Assembly: GCF_014641495.1 (NCBI RefSeq)
Contig: NZ_BMHV01000007.1
Span: 1-64,000 of the forward strand
Source: Terasakiella brassicae
GTDB taxonomy: Bacteria; Pseudomonadota; Alphaproteobacteria; Rhodospirillales; Terasakiellaceae
DNA: 64,000 nt
Reading direction: 5' to 3'
Of this stretch, positions 62,258-64,000 are shown in pieces. The notes below the pieces were generated by a model, which was not told the origin of the DNA, made no database searches, and saw nothing but the letters and a program-made list of their open reading frames with translations. Made by a program: the position numbers and the translations under genes. Position 1 is the first letter of the stretch. Each line of letters starts with the position of its first letter.

Positions 62258-62937
62258 GTAAGGCATTAGGACCGACAGAAGTACAAAGGGCCGGTGAGGT
62301 TCGTTTCTTCAAGGGGTTGGGGGCGGATGATCTGGAAGCTTTGCTGAAAAATGCCGTTTTGATCGAAGAGGAAAAAGGTAGTTTACTGTTTTCCCAAGGC
62401 GATCCGGCAGACCGTTTTTACATTATTCTGGAAGGCCGCGTGAAGCTTTTTACCGCCAATGAAGAAGGCGAGGAAAGCATTGTTGAAATCTTCAACCCGA
62501 CAAACAGTTTTGCCGAAGCAGCGATGTTTGCTTCGGGTCGTTTTCCGGTCAATTGCGAAACGGTTATTCCTTCCCGCCTTATTCGGATTGACGGGGATCC
62601 TTTTTTAAATGTATTGAAAAACAAGCCGCGCATCGGGCGGACAATCTTGTCTAAAATGGCAGGGCGTTATCGTCATTTGCTCAATGAAATTTCACAACTG
62701 AAAACTCAATCACCGGCGCAGCGTTTGGGTGCCTTTTTCCTGTCCTTGACGGAAGGGAATGAAGGGACAGCCGTTGCTTTGCCTTATGATAAGAACCTGA
62801 TTGCTGCCCGTGTTGGTATGAAGCCGGAAAGCCTGTCGCGCGCCTTGTCACGTTTGCGCGAAATCGGTGTGGATTGCCAGAAACGCGAATTGATCGTGGA
62901 AGACCTCGACAAGCTGCGTGAATTTTGCGGCGACTAA
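62254..62937 (+). CDS. Crp/Fnr-family transcriptional regulator (second of a pair)
   Basis: 227 residues, paralogous to the preceding protein; it has its own sensory domain (about 25-125), dimer helix and HTH NLIAARVGMKPESLSRALSRL, nearly identical in the recognition helix to its partner. Translation is coupled to the first gene by a 4-base overlap. Two different but matched Crp/Fnr subunits made in equal amounts suggest heterodimers or shared binding sites. No Fe-S cysteines are visible. Confidence 0.9.
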   Translation: MSKALGPTEVQRAGEVRFFKGLGADDLEALLKNAVLIEEEKGSLLFSQGDPADRFYIILEGRVKLFTANEEGEESIVEIFNPTNSFAEAAMFASGRFPVNCETVIPSRLIRIDGDPFLNVLKNKPRIGRTILSKMAGRYRHLLNEISQLKTQSPAQRLGAFFLSLTEGNEGTAVALPYDKNLIAARVGMKPESLSRALSRLREIGVDCQKRELIVEDLDKLREFCGD

Positions 62938-62938
62938 T

Positions 62939-63766
62939 CTAGGTATTCAAGGCTTGAACAAGGGCGCAGAACTCCGGAACGCTAAGCTCTTCGGCGCGTT
63001 TTGTTGGTTCAATCCCGGCCTTATTTGCGAGTTCTTCGCCATTTACCCCTAAGGATTTAAGGCTGGCGCGCAGCATTTTTCGGCGTTGACCGAATGCCGC
63101 TTGGGTGACGCGTTCCAATTGTCTGCGATCCACATCGACCAGTGGTTTATCGCGTGGCACCAGTGTGGCAACCGTGGACATGACTTTGGGCGGTGGGGTG
63201 AAGGCGGTGGGTTTGATGTTGAACTCCAAACGCACGTCACATAGCCATTGGGTAAGAACGGAAAGCCGCCCATAATCCTTGGTGCGCGGCTGAGCTGCCA
63301 GTCGATCGGCCACTTCCTTTTGAAACATCAACGTCAGGCATTCATATTCGGTGATGTTTTCCAGCCAGTTTAAAACAAGTTGGGTGGAGATATTGTAAGG
63401 CAGGTTGGCAACGATCTTGCGCGGCCCGTCACATAGGCTGGCGGGATCAATTGCCAAGGCGTCCCCTTCGATAATTTCCAGACGACCGGGATAAGCGGCT
63501 GCAATTTCCTGCAAGGCGGCAATGGGGCGTTGGTCGCGTTCAATTGCAATGACCTTCTTGGCCCCTTCGGCCAACAGGGCACGGGTTAAACCGCCGGGAC
63601 CGGGGCCAATTTCAATGACGGTGCATTGGCTTAAATCACCGGCGGCGCGCGCAACACGTCCGGTCAGGTTCAAATCCAACAGGAAGTGCTGTCCCAGCGA
63701 TTTTTTTGCAGCAAGATCGTATTTTGCGATGACATCGCGTAAAGGGGGCAGGGTATCTGTCGTCAT
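62939..63766 (-). CDS. rsmA: 16S rRNA dimethyladenosine transferase
   Basis: KsgA, which dimethylates A1518 and A1519 near the 3' end of 16S rRNA. 275 residues: [17 protein letters not shown] (N-terminal signature), [16 protein letters not shown] (SAM site), the NLPYNIST motif (catalytic Asn-Leu-Pro-Tyr) and a C-terminal RNA-binding domain. Its start overlaps the stop of pdxA by 4 bases, the classic pdxA-ksgA arrangement. Gene ends meet those of the converging Crp/Fnr gene. Confidence 0.97.
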   Translation of the reverse strand: MTTDTLPPLRDVIAKYDLAAKKSLGQHFLLDLNLTGRVARAAGDLSQCTVIEIGPGPGGLTRALLAEGAKKVIAIERDQRPIAALQEIAAAYPGRLEIIEGDALAIDPASLCDGPRKIVANLPYNISTQLVLNWLENITEYECLTLMFQKEVADRLAAQPRTKDYGRLSVLTQWLCDVRLEFNIKPTAFTPPPKVMSTVATLVPRDKPLVDVDRRQLERVTQAAFGQRRKMLRASLKSLGVNGEELANKAGIEPTKRAEELSVPEFCALVQALNT

Positions 63767-64000
63767 GTGTTTTGTTTCTGTCGTTGTCTATGGGCCATAT
63801 CGCCTGCCATTTTCAGGGCAGCACACAGGCTGGTTGCACTGGCGGTTCCGGTGCCTGCGATATTTAAAGCGGTGCCGTGGTCCGGCGAGGTCCGAATAAA
63901 GGGAAGGCCAAGGGTCACATTGACCCCCAGATCAAAGGCAATTGTTTTAATCGGGATCAATGCCTGATCGTGATACATGCACATGGCGACATCATAGGTC
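63763..64000 (-). CDS. pdxA: 4-hydroxythreonine-4-phosphate dehydrogenase, C-terminal part
   Basis: Only the last 78 or so residues lie in the window; the gene enters from the right edge. The visible frame reads [17 protein letters not shown], with the His-Asp metal-binding motif of PdxA, then [22 protein letters not shown], both diagnostic. The enzyme acts in pyridoxal phosphate synthesis. It overlaps rsmA by 4 bases. Confidence 0.93.
   Translation of the reverse strand, partial: TYDVAMCMYHDQALIPIKTIAFDLGVNVTLGLPFIRTSPDHGTALNIAGTGTASATSLCAALKMAGDMAHRQRQKQNT

Overview
The window looks like chromosome of an alphaproteobacterium, most likely Rhodospirillales and Terasakiella/Magnetospirillum-like. 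Evidence: a Shemin-pathway 5-aminolevulinate synthase, the pssA-psd pair, a pdxA-rsmA operon, a DUF2325 protein, many chemotaxis/PAS/Usp proteins and Crp/Fnr-type regulators, at moderate GC. The exact genus is inference. I saw no rRNA, tRNA or CRISPR array.

Layout. 1-2278: the end of an integrated element: a 34-bp perfect palindrome, two damaged-looking cargo genes and a tyrosine recombinase lying against the 3' end of guaA. 2279-8630: guaA, a MAPEG/TetR divergent pair with a clear operator, a TSUP permease coupled to rsmB, and guaB. 8700-12000: a DUF2325 gene behind a Fur-box-like site and a long hairpin, then rlmE and ppx. 12199-20343: a Cache-domain chemoreceptor, then a DUF4212 + sodium:solute symporter + cNMP/CBS/DUF294 + DnaQ-like exonuclease cluster typical of acetate/organic-acid uptake loci. 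20357-25289: bacteriohemerythrin, dusA, an AT-richer two-gene insert (NA37 nucleoid-associated protein and alarmone synthetase) and glutaminase. 25491-31690: P-type ATPase, dodecin, a split Aer-like receptor and a Usp protein. 31951-40831: hemA behind an FNR-like box, a solute-binding protein, an SDR, an APH/P-loop kinase fusion, a second Usp protein, gmhB-like phosphatase and a hybrid histidine kinase. 40869-49585: LOG protein, LysM protein, REP-like doublet, psd-pssA, a two-component system with a divergent secreted protein, pyrE and a coupled 30-residue membrane peptide. 49705-54400: arsP-type permease with arsR, a Pro-rich secreted protein and a subtilase. 54561-58805: a giant membrane-anchored coiled-coil protein built on a 25-residue repeat. 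58826-64000: a three-gene overlapping siroheme/corrinoid operon divergent from two coupled Crp/Fnr regulators, then rsmA and the end of pdxA.

How it works together: many genes point to life at changing oxygen and redox (FNR-like boxes, hemerythrin, Aer-like PAS, Usp proteins, Crp/Fnr pair next to siroheme synthesis) and to chemotaxis. The best candidates for something undescribed are the overlapping NA37/alarmone-synthetase pair (22103-24177), the 25-residue-repeat coiled-coil protein, the sensor kinase and secreted protein that share a Gly/Met/His motif, and the small pyrE-coupled peptide.
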